A stretch of 64,000 bases of DNA from assembly GCF_014163735.1 (NCBI RefSeq), contig NZ_JACJDV010000006.1:1-64000 (forward strand). Reading direction: 5' to 3'. This DNA is from Shewanella sp. SR44-3 (lineage in GTDB: Bacteria; Pseudomonadota; Gammaproteobacteria; Enterobacterales; Shewanellaceae). The translations under genes and the position numbers were made by a program. This document shows positions 1-9,138 of the stretch, piece after piece (position 1 is the first letter of the stretch; each line of letters starts with the position of its first letter). Below the pieces are notes generated by a model, which saw only the letters and a list, made by a program, of their open reading frames with translations, was not told where the DNA came from and searched no databases.

Positions 1-114
1 GTTTTTTCAAACTTTCTTTTCGCTTTGATTTAAGCGGTTAACTGTTTCAAATCAACCTATAAACCAAACTGATTCAGCGTTGGCGTGAACCGTTTGCCGT
101 CTCAGTGGTTGCGC

Positions 115-142
115 ATTATAGGCAGATCAGATTTTTACGCAA
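115..142 (-). promoter_or_regulatory. Ribosomal RNA operon P1-type promoter
   Basis: On the minus strand, TTGCGT (137-142), a 16-bp spacer and TATAAT (115-120) are followed by GCGCAACCACTGAGACGG. The 16-bp spacer, the TATAATGCGC box and the CCACTGA start region closely match E. coli rrn P1 promoters. A-rich tracts just upstream look like an UP element. The rRNA genes themselves are outside the window, so this rests on the promoter alone. Confidence 0.75.
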
Positions 143-252
143 GGGCTTTTTAACGCCTTTTTCAATAAAGGCGATCGTTAGGCGATCTTTTACACAAAAA
201 CGATCGTTTTGGCTTGAAACCGCCTATTTACGCTCATTTATTAAGCTTTTTG

Positions 253-280
253 ATTATACCAATCGTATTAATACCGTTAA
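253..280 (-). promoter_or_regulatory. Possible additional upstream rRNA promoter
   Basis: Minus strand TTAACG (275-280), 16-bp spacer, TATAAT (253-258). It lies about 140 bp upstream of the rrn P1-type promoter and points the same way. rRNA operons often have several promoters, but the -35 is weak and there is no GC-rich discriminator. Confidence 0.3.
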
Positions 281-620
281 TAGGATAATTGATAGTAATG
301 AATAGACTCTTATCCAGAAACTTATCTAGGATTGAATGCTGAACTAATATAAACGAATACTGATGCGGCGGATTGTTATCGCTTGCTTATCGTTAACGAC
401 CGAGTGTGTTTCGTTAGTAAAGTAGTGTCATAGAAGGTAGTTATATAGTGTGTTAGAGAATGTGCTTTAGTACCTGGTGAGTCGCTATTAACAAACAAGA
501 ATGTGCCAGAAATCACAAGGGCATCAACTCATCACAGTTGAATACTGTCTTGAGATGACGCCCTAAGTCTCATGCCTTGGCTATAACGCTCAGCCAGGTG
601 CACTATATTCCGTGGAGAAG

Positions 621-1100
621 TTAGTCTTTATCTTGCTTTAGAAGTGCGGCTAACTCTTGCTGATCGGCCTCTGTGAGTTCTACTTGGCTGTTATTGACGA
701 TCCTTTGCTTACGAACAAACACAAAACCTATGATGAGACCGAATAGTAGTAATACAAAGGGGCCTATCCATAGCACGTAAGTTTTGGGGTCCAGCTTAGG
801 CTTATAAAGCACAAAGTCGCCGTAGCGTGATGTCATAAACTCCACTATCTCATCATCGCCTTTACCCGCTTCTACCATTTGATAGACCTGCAAACGTAAA
901 TCTTTTGCCACGGGTGAGTTAGAGTCGATAAGGTTTTGGTTCTGACACTGAGGGCAGCGTAACTCGTGGGCCAGTGATAAGGCGCGCTTTTGTTTCTCTG
1001 CCGACGAAAACGCAAAGGTATCCACAGGCGTTGCTTGAACATAAGTACTGGCTATCGCACTGATGAATAAGCATAGGGCTATAAGCATTGTTCTTATCAT
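621..1100 (-). CDS. ccmH: CcmH, cytochrome c maturation thiol oxidoreductase
   Basis: Membrane-anchored periplasmic protein of 159 residues that helps reduce and hold the apocytochrome CxxCH cysteines for heme ligation. It has an N-terminal signal sequence, the family motif LRCPQCQNQNL with the redox pair CxxC near residues 49-52, and one C-terminal membrane segment (about 108-128) with a short charged tail. It is the short form, without the fused TPR domain of E. coli CcmH; that part is the separate ccmI at 4020. It is the last gene of ccmF-ccmG-ccmH and starts directly after the ccmG stop, which suggests translational coupling. Confidence 0.95.
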   Translation of the reverse strand: MIRTMLIALCLFISAIASTYVQATPVDTFAFSSAEKQKRALSLAHELRCPQCQNQNLIDSNSPVAKDLRLQVYQMVEAGKGDDEIVEFMTSRYGDFVLYKPKLDPKTYVLWIGPFVLLLFGLIIGFVFVRKQRIVNNSQVELTEADQQELAALLKQDKD

Positions 1101-1655
1101 CTATGAGGCTCCATCTTTTACAGCTTGCTCCTGCAAAGTTTTAACTATTGGATATAAGGTATCGGCCCATATACGCTGATCGATAGGCCCTGCAAAACGG
1201 TATCTGACTATGCCTTGGTGATCGATAAGAAAACTTTCAGGCGCACCATAAACGCCAAGATCCAATCCAAGACGGCCATCTTTGTCGAAAATGTTAATTT
1301 CATAGGGGTTACCTTGAAGTTTTAACTCCTCCAGTGCCATATCTCGTTCGTCACGATAGTTAATACCGTAAATGGGAATTTGCTTGTTACGGGCAAGCAC
1401 CATTAAATAAGGATGCTCGTACTTACATGCAGGACACCAAGTGCCCCATACGTTTAGCATGGCAACTTTACCGATAAGATCTTTATTGGTAATCACTTTG
1501 TCAGATTGCTCTAATTGCTCCAACTCAAAGTACGGCACCGGCTTACCTTCTAAAGCCGACTCCAGCACCTTAGGATTGAGAAATAATCCTTTATAGAGAA
1601 AAAAGCCCATGCCTAAAAAGATCATTAATGGCACAAATAAAATTAACTTTTTCAT
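1101..1655 (-). CDS. ccmG: CcmG/DsbE, thiol:disulfide interchange protein
   Basis: Thioredoxin-fold protein anchored in the inner membrane that keeps apocytochrome c and CcmH cysteines reduced in the periplasm. The 184 residues begin with an N-terminal membrane anchor (MKKLILFVPLMIFLGMG), followed by a TlpA/DsbE domain with active site WCPAC (in NVWGTWCPACKYEHP) and the cis-proline region GAPESFLID. I chose the ATG at 1655 because GGAG lies just upstream and the length matches E. coli DsbE (185). A longer in-frame start would overlap ccmF. It begins 10 bp after the ccmF stop. Confidence 0.95.
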   Translation of the reverse strand: MKKLILFVPLMIFLGMGFFLYKGLFLNPKVLESALEGKPVPYFELEQLEQSDKVITNKDLIGKVAMLNVWGTWCPACKYEHPYLMVLARNKQIPIYGINYRDERDMALEELKLQGNPYEINIFDKDGRLGLDLGVYGAPESFLIDHQGIVRYRFAGPIDQRIWADTLYPIVKTLQEQAVKDGAS

Positions 1656-1665
1656 TAAGTCTCCG

Positions 1666-3648
1666 TTATAGCGCTGGTGCGAATTTAGGATTAGCGTGAG
1701 TGTCCGCTTGTGCAACGCTCACTTTACGACGATAGCGCTTGTCTGACGCAGCTAATAGTCCGCCGACCATCATGAAAATCGCACCAAACCATAACCAGCG
1801 CACAAAAGGCTTATAATTTAACCGCACCGCAAATTCCGTAGTGCTGATGGGATCACCCATAGTCACATAAAGATCCCTAAACAGCCCCCAATCGATACCG
1901 GCTTCAGTCATATCCATGGTACGTACATTATATTGACGTCTATCTGGCTGTACTAAAGCCACAAACTCGCCCTGCTGATAAATCTCTATCTGAGCTTGTT
2001 CAGCGGTATAGTTAGGGCCGACAATATGACGAGTATCGATAAACTTAAATTGGTAGCCTGCTAATTCATAGCTCACGCCTGGCCCCATACGCACACTTTT
2101 CTCGATGGAGTAATTAGACACCATAGTCGCGCCAATCACTGAGACGGCAATACCTAAGTGGGCGATGATCATACCCCATTGGCTTCTGCCTATGCGGCGA
2201 AGATCAATATTCGAGCTACTTCCTCGCGCCATATTATAACCAGCCCTGAAAGTAGCTAAGATTATCCAACTTGCCATGCCTAAACCAAATGCAACCCAGA
2301 TATCGAATTCACCTTCAGCAATGATAAATGGCAGTGTAACGCCTAAGGCTACCGCTATCATTGCAGGCAATAGCAGTTGACGCTTGAGCTCGCCAGCTTT
2401 AGATTTTTTCCAACGAATAATCGGACCTATACCCATAAAGCCAAACAAGATAAGCACCAAAGGCACAAACACCGCATTAAAATAAGGTGGGCCTACGGAG
2501 ATCTTGCCCATGTTTAAAGCATCAATCAGTAGAGGATAAAGGGTACCCAGTAAAACGGTACCGGTTGCAACGGCGAGCAAAACATTACAGATAAGCAGCA
2601 TAGTCTCTTTTGATTTAAGCTCAAAACGTGCAGGACTTGCCATATCGCTAGCTCTAAAAGCAAATAGGGTTAGTGAGCCGCCAACAGTCAAGGCGAGCAG
2701 TAATAGAATAAACACCCCACGACTAGGATCGGATGCAAATGAATGCACTGAAGTCAGCACCCCAGAACGAACAATAAAGGTGCCCAGCAAACTCAATGAA
2801 AATGCTGATATCGACAGTAGTACAGTCCAGTTTCTAAAGGCACTGCGCTTCTCTGTCACTATCAATGAGTGTACTAATGCGGTACCCACGAGCCACGGCA
2901 TAAAGGAAGCGTTTTCCACGGGGTCCCAGAACCACCAACCACCCCAACCGAGTTCGTAATAAGCCCACCAAGAACCTAACGCTATACCTCCGGTGAGAAA
3001 TACCCAAGCAGCGAGAGTCCATGGACGAGTCCAGCGCGCCCATGCTGAATCGAGTCGGCCACTCATTAATGCTGCAATCGCAAAAGCAAAGCTAACGGCA
3101 AAGCCTACATAACCGATATAAAGCATAGGAGGATGATAGATAAGCCCAATATCTTGCAACATAGGATTCAAATCTCGGCCTTCCATAGGAATAGGAAAAA
3201 GCCGCTCGAAAGGGTTAGACGTAAGTAACATAAAGAAGGTAAAACCAACAATCACTATCGCCAGTACCGATAACACCCTAGCGGTGAACACTTCTTCAAT
3301 CTGCTTACTGAATAATGCGACGGCCACAGACCATACTGAAAGTGCAAACACCCAAAACAGTAGTGAGCCTTCGTGTCCGCCCCACACTGCTGAAATTTTG
3401 AAGAAAATAGGTAACTGGGAGTTAGAGTGATGAGCCACATAGGCAACGGAGAAATCATCCACCGCAAAGCTATAACCTAAACTAATAATTGATAGACTGA
3501 CAAAAGCGAACATGCCGTAACATAGGGGCCGAGCATAGCGCACTAGATATTGATCTCTGCGGGCTGCACCTATCAAGGGCACAGTGGCAAGTAACAGTGC
3601 AAATGCCAACGCTAAGATCAGCGAGAAATGGCCAAGTTCAGGGATCAT
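1666..3648 (-). CDS. ccmF: CcmF, cytochrome c heme lyase subunit
   Basis: Large inner-membrane protein of 660 residues that, with CcmH, transfers heme from CcmE to apocytochrome c. It contains the tryptophan-rich WWD domain (GWGGWWFWDPVENASFMPWL, about residues 235-254), many membrane helices, conserved periplasmic histidines and a C-terminal periplasmic domain before the last helix. Length matches the family. It is the first gene of the leftward trio ccmF-ccmG-ccmH. Confidence 0.97.
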   Translation of the reverse strand: MIPELGHFSLILALAFALLLATVPLIGAARRDQYLVRYARPLCYGMFAFVSLSIISLGYSFAVDDFSVAYVAHHSNSQLPIFFKISAVWGGHEGSLLFWVFALSVWSVAVALFSKQIEEVFTARVLSVLAIVIVGFTFFMLLTSNPFERLFPIPMEGRDLNPMLQDIGLIYHPPMLYIGYVGFAVSFAFAIAALMSGRLDSAWARWTRPWTLAAWVFLTGGIALGSWWAYYELGWGGWWFWDPVENASFMPWLVGTALVHSLIVTEKRSAFRNWTVLLSISAFSLSLLGTFIVRSGVLTSVHSFASDPSRGVFILLLLALTVGGSLTLFAFRASDMASPARFELKSKETMLLICNVLLAVATGTVLLGTLYPLLIDALNMGKISVGPPYFNAVFVPLVLILFGFMGIGPIIRWKKSKAGELKRQLLLPAMIAVALGVTLPFIIAEGEFDIWVAFGLGMASWIILATFRAGYNMARGSSSNIDLRRIGRSQWGMIIAHLGIAVSVIGATMVSNYSIEKSVRMGPGVSYELAGYQFKFIDTRHIVGPNYTAEQAQIEIYQQGEFVALVQPDRRQYNVRTMDMTEAGIDWGLFRDLYVTMGDPISTTEFAVRLNYKPFVRWLWFGAIFMMVGGLLAASDKRYRRKVSVAQADTHANPKFAPAL

Positions 3649-4019
3649 CAGTTGTCCTCAATCTTTCTTCTATAAAAAGCGGGAGTATACGCAAAGGCTA
3701 TTAAGATAAATATTAAATAATAATTAACATTAGCAATGCCGAATTTTAAGTCATTCTAGAATCAATACTAAGCGCTGTCTGCCATTTTCATGTCAAACTG
3801 GGCTAATGGTCTCATTATAAATAGCTTTCCTGTTATTTAGTTGATTAAACATTATGGTGCTCTCGATCACAATTTCGTCATTCTGCGGCCGCTTTGTGCT
3901 TCCAAATTAGCGATTTGCGCTTGTAACACCTAACTCTCCCCCTGTTAAAGGAGTTAACTTTCCGTATAATCTGCCCTCAGTGAAGCTTTTTCTACAACCA
4001 ATAAGTGAAGATAAACCCT
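3649..4019. other. Divergent intergenic region between ccmF and ccmI
   Basis: About 370 bp separate the divergent ccmF and ccmI starts. It should hold promoters for both directions; only the ccmI one is recognisable (3943-3970). No small gene with a convincing ribosome binding site is seen. Confidence 0.5.
3943..3970 (+). promoter_or_regulatory. Probable ccmI promoter
   Basis: TGTTAA (3943-3948), 16-bp spacer, perfect TATAAT (3965-3970), about 50 bp before the ccmI start. The -10 is consensus and the -35 is weak. Confidence 0.5.
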
Positions 4020-5237
4020 ATGACTCTATTCTGGATTGCTATCGCCCTCGTCGTTTTTAGTGGTTTATTGCTAATTTGGATCCCGCACTTTCGCCAACAG
4101 CACTTGTTGCAAACTGAAGCTTCTGGAGTCCGTAAGCAAACTAACCTTGAAGTCTTTGCTGAACGTTTAGCTAACCTTAAGCAAGAATTTCAGCAAGGCC
4201 AACTAGAACAGCAAGAATTTGCGGCACTAAAGCAAGAGTTAGAAGTCAGCTTGTTACAGGATATCAAACAAGTTGGCGATGACTCGCTCGATAACCAAAT
4301 CCAAAAGAAAGGCCTATTCTGGCCATCACTCATGTCTATCACTTTATTGGCGCTAAGCGGATACCTCTACCAGCAGTTAGGAGCCTATCAACAATTAGCG
4401 ATACCAATGCAGGCAAATGATGCTCATTCTGCAATGGGGCCTGAAATGGCCTTGGGCCAAAGGATTAAACTTCTTGAAGCTGAAGTGCAAGCTCAACCAG
4501 ACAACAGCCAAGCTTGGTTCACTCTAGGACATGCCTACATCACTAACAATCAATATAACCAAGCCATCGCGGCATTTGATAAGGTGATGGAACTCGTTGG
4601 CGTACAAGCTGAGCTGCTTGGGCCTAAAGCCACTGCACTATATTATCAAGCTGATCAAACTATTACTGCAGAAGCCCAAGTTATCATAGATAAAGCATTA
4701 GCATTAGATCCTAAGGATCCTTCGACCTTATTACTTGTAGGTATGGATGCATTCTTTAAGGCTAATTACCCGCAGGCCATTGATGCATGGCAATTGATAT
4801 TATCTAGCGATCGTAGCGATATCGACAGAGGGGCGTTGATTAACGCTATCGATGCTGCCAAAGCGCAATTACAAGCTCAATCTGGACCTGTTGCAGCCAA
4901 AGAATTAGCCATTAGTGTCTCTTTAGCACCACAGTTAACCGATAACATATCAGGCACTGAAACCTTATATGTATTTGTACGCACTCAAACTGAACCCAAA
5001 ACTCCCTTGTTATTAACTAAGTTGACTGAAGTTAGCTTCCCAGTAACTGTGACATTAGATGCGCGCCACGCGATAAATGAACAGCTGAATATGAATGGTT
5101 TAGATGTGGTAGAAATCGTAGTGTTGCTATCCAAAAATGCGAGCCTCAAGCCGCAAGCTGGTGACATTCAAGCTAAGCTCGCCAATGGCAGCTTCAGCAA
5201 ACCCAATGAATTAGTGTTAGACACTCTGTTAGAATGA
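4020..5237 (+). CDS. ccmI: CcmI, TPR apocytochrome c chaperone
   Basis: Membrane-bound chaperone that binds the C-terminus of apocytochrome c and presents it to CcmF/CcmH. The 405 residues include an N-terminal membrane helix (about 3-20), a cytoplasmic leucine-zipper-like segment rich in Q and E, a second helix near 95-118, TPR repeats (about 150-260, e.g. NSQAWFTLGHAYITNNQYNQ) and a C-terminal periplasmic domain. I prefer ATG 4020, with GAAG upstream, over the in-frame GTG at 4005. It stands alone, divergent from ccmFGH, and ends in a terminator shared with scyA. Confidence 0.9.
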   Translation: MTLFWIAIALVVFSGLLLIWIPHFRQQHLLQTEASGVRKQTNLEVFAERLANLKQEFQQGQLEQQEFAALKQELEVSLLQDIKQVGDDSLDNQIQKKGLFWPSLMSITLLALSGYLYQQLGAYQQLAIPMQANDAHSAMGPEMALGQRIKLLEAEVQAQPDNSQAWFTLGHAYITNNQYNQAIAAFDKVMELVGVQAELLGPKATALYYQADQTITAEAQVIIDKALALDPKDPSTLLLVGMDAFFKANYPQAIDAWQLILSSDRSDIDRGALINAIDAAKAQLQAQSGPVAAKELAISVSLAPQLTDNISGTETLYVFVRTQTEPKTPLLLTKLTEVSFPVTVTLDARHAINEQLNMNGLDVVEIVVLLSKNASLKPQAGDIQAKLANGSFSKPNELVLDTLLE

Positions 5238-5265
5238 ATTCAAGGCTAGAAAAGCTCGCGACAAC

Positions 5266-5292
5266 AAAAAACCGGCATTAGCCGGTTTTTTT
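5266..5292. terminator. Bidirectional terminator between ccmI and scyA
   Basis: AAAAACCGGC-ATTA-GCCGGTTTTT: perfect stem with A-tract before and T-tract after, between two convergent genes, so it can serve both strands. Confidence 0.9.
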
Positions 5293-5313
5293 AAATACGC
5301 TACGCTAACCCAA

Positions 5314-5607
5314 TTATTTAGACATAAACTCGATAGCATTTTTATAATCTTCATCGGAGCAATCAGTACACATGCCTCCTGGAGGCATAGCATTCAGGCC
5401 CGTCTTAATAGAAGCGACTAATGTATCAATACCTTTGGTTAAGCGAGGTTCCCACGCAGCCACATCGTGAACTTTAGGAGCACCTGCAACCCCCATGCTG
5501 TGACACACTTGGCAAGCTTTGTTATATACAGTCTCGCCATCTTGCGCAGCAACTCCTGCTGATAAACCTAATGCCATTACGGCTGTCATCACTAACAATT
5601 TTTTCAT
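5314..5607 (-). CDS. scyA: Small monoheme cytochrome c5, ScyA type
   Basis: Soluble periplasmic electron carrier of 97 residues. A signal peptide (MKKLLVMTAVMALGLSAGVA) is followed by one heme site CQVCH (about residues 33-37), an axial methionine region (LNAMPPGGMC) and a second cysteine pair CTDC typical of c5 cytochromes. In Shewanella the scyA gene sits in the ccm locus and its product passes electrons to terminal oxidases and reductases; the position here, between ccmI and ccmA, supports the name. Its CxxCH needs the surrounding Ccm machinery. Confidence 0.9.
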   Translation of the reverse strand: MKKLLVMTAVMALGLSAGVAAQDGETVYNKACQVCHSMGVAGAPKVHDVAAWEPRLTKGIDTLVASIKTGLNAMPPGGMCTDCSDEDYKNAIEFMSK

Positions 5608-5937
5608 CTTTAACGTTCCTAATGCTATGACTCACAAGCAGTATACCGCCTTCTCTATGGTTGGCTGGCTTCATTTTTATTAATTAGATTACTATAAAGC
5701 TCAAAAAAAACACATCTTTTTTGTGACGCCCTTCTCAGCTTGGTCTCAGTAAACAGACAAGTGAGTAAGAATGGTTATTATATTAGCAAAGCTTAAATAG
5801 CCCAGGGATTATCTGAGCGAACCGTTAGCTAAGATGTGGCTCTCACATTGATAGCAAATCGTGCGTAAGCTTTTATTATTGCTCCGGGATTGTGATACCA
5901 TCCCGTGATTATTATCCGCTAGGTTAACGAGGCTATA
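5608..5937. other. Divergent intergenic region between scyA and ccmA
   Basis: 330 bp between divergent genes. Possible ccmA promoter elements TTGTGA and TATCC lie near 5890-5920. An inverted repeat ATGTG-N5-CACAT lies at 5834-5848. No clear regulator site or small gene can be supported. Confidence 0.4.
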
Positions 5938-6588
5938 GTGACAGGCAACAAACCATTCCCAGCATTACTCAGTGCTAGCCTGCTCACTTGCGTCCGTGAA
6001 GAACGGGTACTGTTCGATCAATTAAGCTTCGAGATTAATCGTGGTGATATAGTCCAGATTGAAGGCCCCAATGGCGCCGGAAAAACCAGCCTCATTCGTA
6101 TTCTCGCAGGTCTGTCACGACCCTATTCTGGCCAAGTCTGCTACAAAGATGAGACGGTTTTAGATTGCCGAGAAGAATACAATGCTGACTTACTCTACTT
6201 AGGCCATTTGCCTGGGGTAAAGAGCGAGCTCACCGCAGCTGAAAATATCAAGTTCAACCTCACGCTCAGTGGCTATCAAGATTTTGATAGCCAAGCCGCA
6301 CTAGTCAATATCAATCTAGCGGGATTTGAAGACGCATTAGCAGGCCATCTTTCTGCAGGACAACATAGAAAGACAGCACTAGCTCGACTATTGCATACAC
6401 AATGTAAAATTTGGATATTAGATGAACCCTTCACCGCCATAGACAAGAAAGGAGTAGAACAGCTCGAACGGCTATTTCTAGCCCATGTTGATAATGGTGG
6501 CTGCGTGATCTTAACGACTCACCAAGACATGAGCCTGATAAAGGCTGATAAACTACGAAAAATCACCCTCGATTACCGTTCACTATAG
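5938..6588 (+). CDS. ccmA: CcmA, heme exporter ATP-binding protein
   Basis: ATPase subunit of the CcmABCD complex that releases holo-CcmE in the periplasm. The 216 residues show Walker [10 protein letters not shown] (about 41-49), signature [14 protein letters not shown] and Walker B IWILDEPF. The start is GTG with GAGG 5 bp upstream. It is the first gene of ccmABCDE, whose genes are spaced by a few bases or overlap, so one transcript is expected. Confidence 0.96.
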   Translation: MTGNKPFPALLSASLLTCVREERVLFDQLSFEINRGDIVQIEGPNGAGKTSLIRILAGLSRPYSGQVCYKDETVLDCREEYNADLLYLGHLPGVKSELTAAENIKFNLTLSGYQDFDSQAALVNINLAGFEDALAGHLSAGQHRKTALARLLHTQCKIWILDEPFTAIDKKGVEQLERLFLAHVDNGGCVILTTHQDMSLIKADKLRKITLDYRSL

Positions 6589-6596
6589 GGCTATCA

Positions 6597-7283
6597 ATGA
6601 ACAGAGGCATTAGTTATCGCCAAGCTTTCACCACAGTGCTGATGCGCGACATTAAAATCGCCATTCGCCATAGAGGGGATATTTTTAATCCACTGCTGTT
6701 TTTCATTCTCGTGGTGACACTTTTCCCCCTAGGTATAGGCCCTGAGCCTAAAGTCCTTACCCGCATTGCACCCGGTATTATCTGGGTCGCGGCGCTGTTG
6801 GCCTCTATGTTGTCATTAGAGCGACTATTTAAAGCCGATTATAATGACGGCGCACTAGAGCAAATGTTACTCAGCCCACAGCCATTAGCTGTGTTAGTGC
6901 TGGCTAAAGTGTTTGCCCATTGGTTACTCACCGGAGTACCACTCATCCTTATTTCACCCGTGTTAGCGCTATTGTTGCAGCTTGAATCTAATTCCTATGT
7001 AGCACTTATTCTGACTTTAACACTAGGTACGCCTGTGCTGTCATTAGTAGGCGCGATAGGCGTAGCCTTAACAGTCGGTATTGGTAAAGGCGGCGTACTT
7101 TTGAGTTTGCTCATCTTGCCTCTTTATATTCCTGTGCTTATTTTTGCTACCAGCGCCATGGACGCTGCAGGAATGAATTTACCCTATGACGGCCAACTGG
7201 CTATAATTGGCGCCATGTTAGTGGCGGCGTCAGTATTGGCTCCAATCGCCATTGGAGCTTCTTTAAGAGTGAGTACAAATTAG
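6597..7283 (+). CDS. ccmB: CcmB, heme exporter membrane subunit
   Basis: Integral membrane partner of CcmA, 228 residues with about six hydrophobic segments; family landmarks include the N-terminal LMRDIKIAIRHRGDIFNPLL stretch. It forms the permease part of the CcmAB transporter-like module that drives release of heme-loaded CcmE. It lies 8 bp after ccmA and 1 bp before ccmC, as expected for a coupled operon. Confidence 0.95.
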   Translation: MNRGISYRQAFTTVLMRDIKIAIRHRGDIFNPLLFFILVVTLFPLGIGPEPKVLTRIAPGIIWVAALLASMLSLERLFKADYNDGALEQMLLSPQPLAVLVLAKVFAHWLLTGVPLILISPVLALLLQLESNSYVALILTLTLGTPVLSLVGAIGVALTVGIGKGGVLLSLLILPLYIPVLIFATSAMDAAGMNLPYDGQLAIIGAMLVAASVLAPIAIGASLRVSTN

Positions 7284-7284
7284 A

Positions 7285-8031
7285 ATGTGGAAATGGCTTC
7301 ATCCTTACGCAGATCCAGAGCGCGCGTATAAACTTTCTGGAACCTTGTTACCATGGTTCGCTGTAGCAGCATTACTGCTGCTGGCAACCGGTCTTACATG
7401 GGGTTTGTTATTTGCCCCCATGGATTATCAACAAGGCGATAGCTTTCGCATAATATATATCCATGTTCCAGCAGCTTCTATGTCCATGGCCATTTATATG
7501 GGCATGGCTAGCGCCTCTTTTGTCGGGCTAGTGTGGCAGATAAAATCAGCCGACTGGGCGGCAGCATCTATGGCACCCATTGGCGCAGTTGTCACCTTTA
7601 TCGCCCTGTTTACGGGGGCTGCTTGGGGTAAACCCATGTGGGGCACCTGGTGGGTATGGGATGCAAGATTAACCTCAGAGCTTATTCTGTTGTTTTTGTA
7701 TTTGGGCGTCATCTCACTGTACGCCTCCTTTGAAGACAAAGTCGTAGCAGCAAGGGCCGCTGGCATATTAGCCTTGGTCGGGGTGATTAATATTCCTATC
7801 ATCAAATACTCTGTGGAGTGGTGGAGCAGTTTGCACCAACCATCAACTATTCGTATTACTGAAGAATCGACCATGTCGTCAGAGATGCTATACCCCCTAC
7901 TGATCAATATTGTAGGCTTTGGTTTAATGGCTGGTGCGATAACTTTGGTTAGATTTAGAGCGGAGATCTTAGCCCGTAACGGCATGCGACCTTGGGTAAG
8001 AGCCTTAGCGGAAGCGGAGGGGGTGAAATAA
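7285..8031 (+). CDS. ccmC: CcmC, heme transfer protein
   Basis: Inner-membrane WWD-domain protein of 248 residues with about six helices that loads heme covalently onto CcmE. The WWD motif is WGTWWVWDARLTSELIL (about residues 114-130), and periplasmic heme-ligand histidines occur in YIHVPAA and SLHQPS. Length and order (ccmB-ccmC-ccmD) are canonical. Its TAA overlaps the ATG of ccmD. Confidence 0.96.
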   Translation: MWKWLHPYADPERAYKLSGTLLPWFAVAALLLLATGLTWGLLFAPMDYQQGDSFRIIYIHVPAASMSMAIYMGMASASFVGLVWQIKSADWAAASMAPIGAVVTFIALFTGAAWGKPMWGTWWVWDARLTSELILLFLYLGVISLYASFEDKVVAARAAGILALVGVINIPIIKYSVEWWSSLHQPSTIRITEESTMSSEMLYPLLINIVGFGLMAGAITLVRFRAEILARNGMRPWVRALAEAEGVK

Positions 8032-8246
8032 TGCAGTTTGACTCTATCAGTGCATTTTTTAATATGGGCGGCTACGCCTTCTATGTTTGGCTATCTTATG
8101 GCGTTTCAGTATTTAGTCTAGCGAGCTTAATTATTCTAAGCCTAGGAAAAAAACGCAAGGTACTAGCGGAAATCGCTAAACAAGCAAACCGCGAGCAAAG
8201 ACTCAAAGAACTCAGAACAGCTGAATCAAGAGGGACTCAACCGTGA
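8031..8246 (+). CDS. ccmD: CcmD, small heme exporter subunit
   Basis: 71-residue single-span membrane protein that stabilises CcmC-CcmE and assists release of holo-CcmE. It starts [20 protein letters not shown], has one membrane helix (about 16-38) and then a charged cytoplasmic tail rich in K, R and E. The ATG overlaps the ccmC stop (TAATG) and its own TGA overlaps the GTG of ccmE. An in-frame start 39 bp upstream would run inside ccmC and is less likely. Confidence 0.9.
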   Translation: MQFDSISAFFNMGGYAFYVWLSYGVSVFSLASLIILSLGKKRKVLAEIAKQANREQRLKELRTAESRGTQP

Positions 8247-8734
8247 ATCCAAGACGTAAAAAGAGATTAACACTCGCCGTTGCATTAATAGTCGGGGTAG
8301 CAGGGGCTGCCTCATTGCTCTTGTATGCACTCAATAGCAACTTAAACTTGTTCTACACCCCAAATGAAATTATTCATGGCAAAAATGATACTGGCATTAA
8401 ACCTGAAATAGGCCAGAGGATCCGGGTTGGTGGTATGGTGACCCTAGGGTCAATGGTAAGAGACCCAGACAGCCTGCATGTGGAATTCGCAGTTCATGAT
8501 AGCACTGGCACAGAAGTTATAGTCACTTATGATGATCTCTTACCCGATCTATTCCGTGAAGGCCAAGGTATCGTCGCCCAAGGGGTGTTAGTCGATTCAG
8601 GTAAGCTTGAAGCAACAGAAGTCCTGGCCAAGCATGATGAAAACTACATGCCGCCAGAAGTGGCCGAAGCCATGGGTAAGCAACATAAAAAACTTGAGTA
8701 TAAAGAAGGCGATGTAAAACCCGCTCAGTATTAA
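8243..8734 (+). CDS. ccmE: CcmE, periplasmic heme chaperone
   Basis: Binds heme covalently and hands it to CcmF/CcmH. The 163 residues begin with a basic N-terminus ([11 protein letters not shown]) and one membrane anchor, then an OB-fold domain with the heme-binding histidine in [11 protein letters not shown] near residue 131, followed by a flexible charged tail. It starts with GTG in a 4-bp overlap with ccmD and ends the ccmABCDE operon before a strong terminator. Confidence 0.96.
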   Translation: MNPRRKKRLTLAVALIVGVAGAASLLLYALNSNLNLFYTPNEIIHGKNDTGIKPEIGQRIRVGGMVTLGSMVRDPDSLHVEFAVHDSTGTEVIVTYDDLLPDLFREGQGIVAQGVLVDSGKLEATEVLAKHDENYMPPEVAEAMGKQHKKLEYKEGDVKPAQY

Positions 8735-8761
8735 TGTTATGGCCAAACGACTATATTCAAT

Positions 8762-8785
8762 AAAAGCCTCATTTGAGGCTTTTTT
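8762..8785 (+). terminator. ccmABCDE terminator
   Basis: AAAAGCCTC-ATTT-GAGGCTTTTTT, 28 bp after the ccmE stop: a classic intrinsic terminator. Confidence 0.9.
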
Positions 8786-9093
8786 GTGCCGCAAACACAA
8801 TGACACTAAGTGTTATCCATGTATTGCTGTCCGCTTAGCTTCTTTCAAAACAAAAGTATTCAAATAGTAACGCGTCAAACTATAACAATTTTTGTTTACT
8901 CAGCTTACCAACACATGAGCAGATCTCGTAGGTTGCGAGCGCATTAAGGCAAGGCTAAATTTAGAGGCATCACAGAAAGCCCCCTCAGACACCAGTCCAT
9001 GCAATAGAAGGCTCATTGTACCTCAGTTAATTCCATTACTTAGCAGAGACTTGAATTGCCAACTAAGTCATAGCAGCTTCAAATTTTAGACAT

Positions 9094-9122
9094 AAAAAAA
9101 CCGAGCCTAAGCTCGGTTTTTT
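9094..9122. terminator. Terminator of the alpha operon (after rplQ)
   Basis: ACCGAGC-CTAA-GCTCGGT stem flanked by an A-tract on the left and a T-tract on the right. It lies 16 bp beyond the rplQ stop on the minus strand and can act in both directions. Confidence 0.9.
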
Positions 9123-9138
9123 AACTTTGTAAACTTAA

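Larger units (their letters stand above)
1..620. other. Gene-free stretch: upstream and leader region of a leftward rRNA operon
   Basis: No protein gene is supported here. The minus strand carries an rrn P1-type promoter (115-142), so about 1-107 would be the start of a pre-rRNA leader whose 16S gene lies beyond the left edge. Positions 150-300 are AT-rich with A/T tracts and repeated GATCG words, as expected for an UP element and activator-binding region. Positions 300-620 hold nothing I recognise; they separate the ccmH stop from the rRNA promoter. Confidence 0.6.
8735..9138. other. Convergent gap between ccmE and rplQ
   Basis: About 400 bp with a terminator at each end (8762-8785 for ccmE, 9094-9122 for rplQ). 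The middle, about 8790-9090, shows no gene, repeat or conserved RNA that I can recognise. Confidence 0.6.

Noticed and set aside
105-305. 66-codon plus-strand frame at the left edge
   Set aside because: It lies across the minus-strand rRNA promoter, has no ribosome binding site and no recognisable protein features.
5834-5848. ATGTG-N5-CACAT as a CRP or FNR site before ccmA
   Set aside because: Arm spacing does not fit the TGTGA-N6-TCACA pattern; kept only as an inverted repeat.
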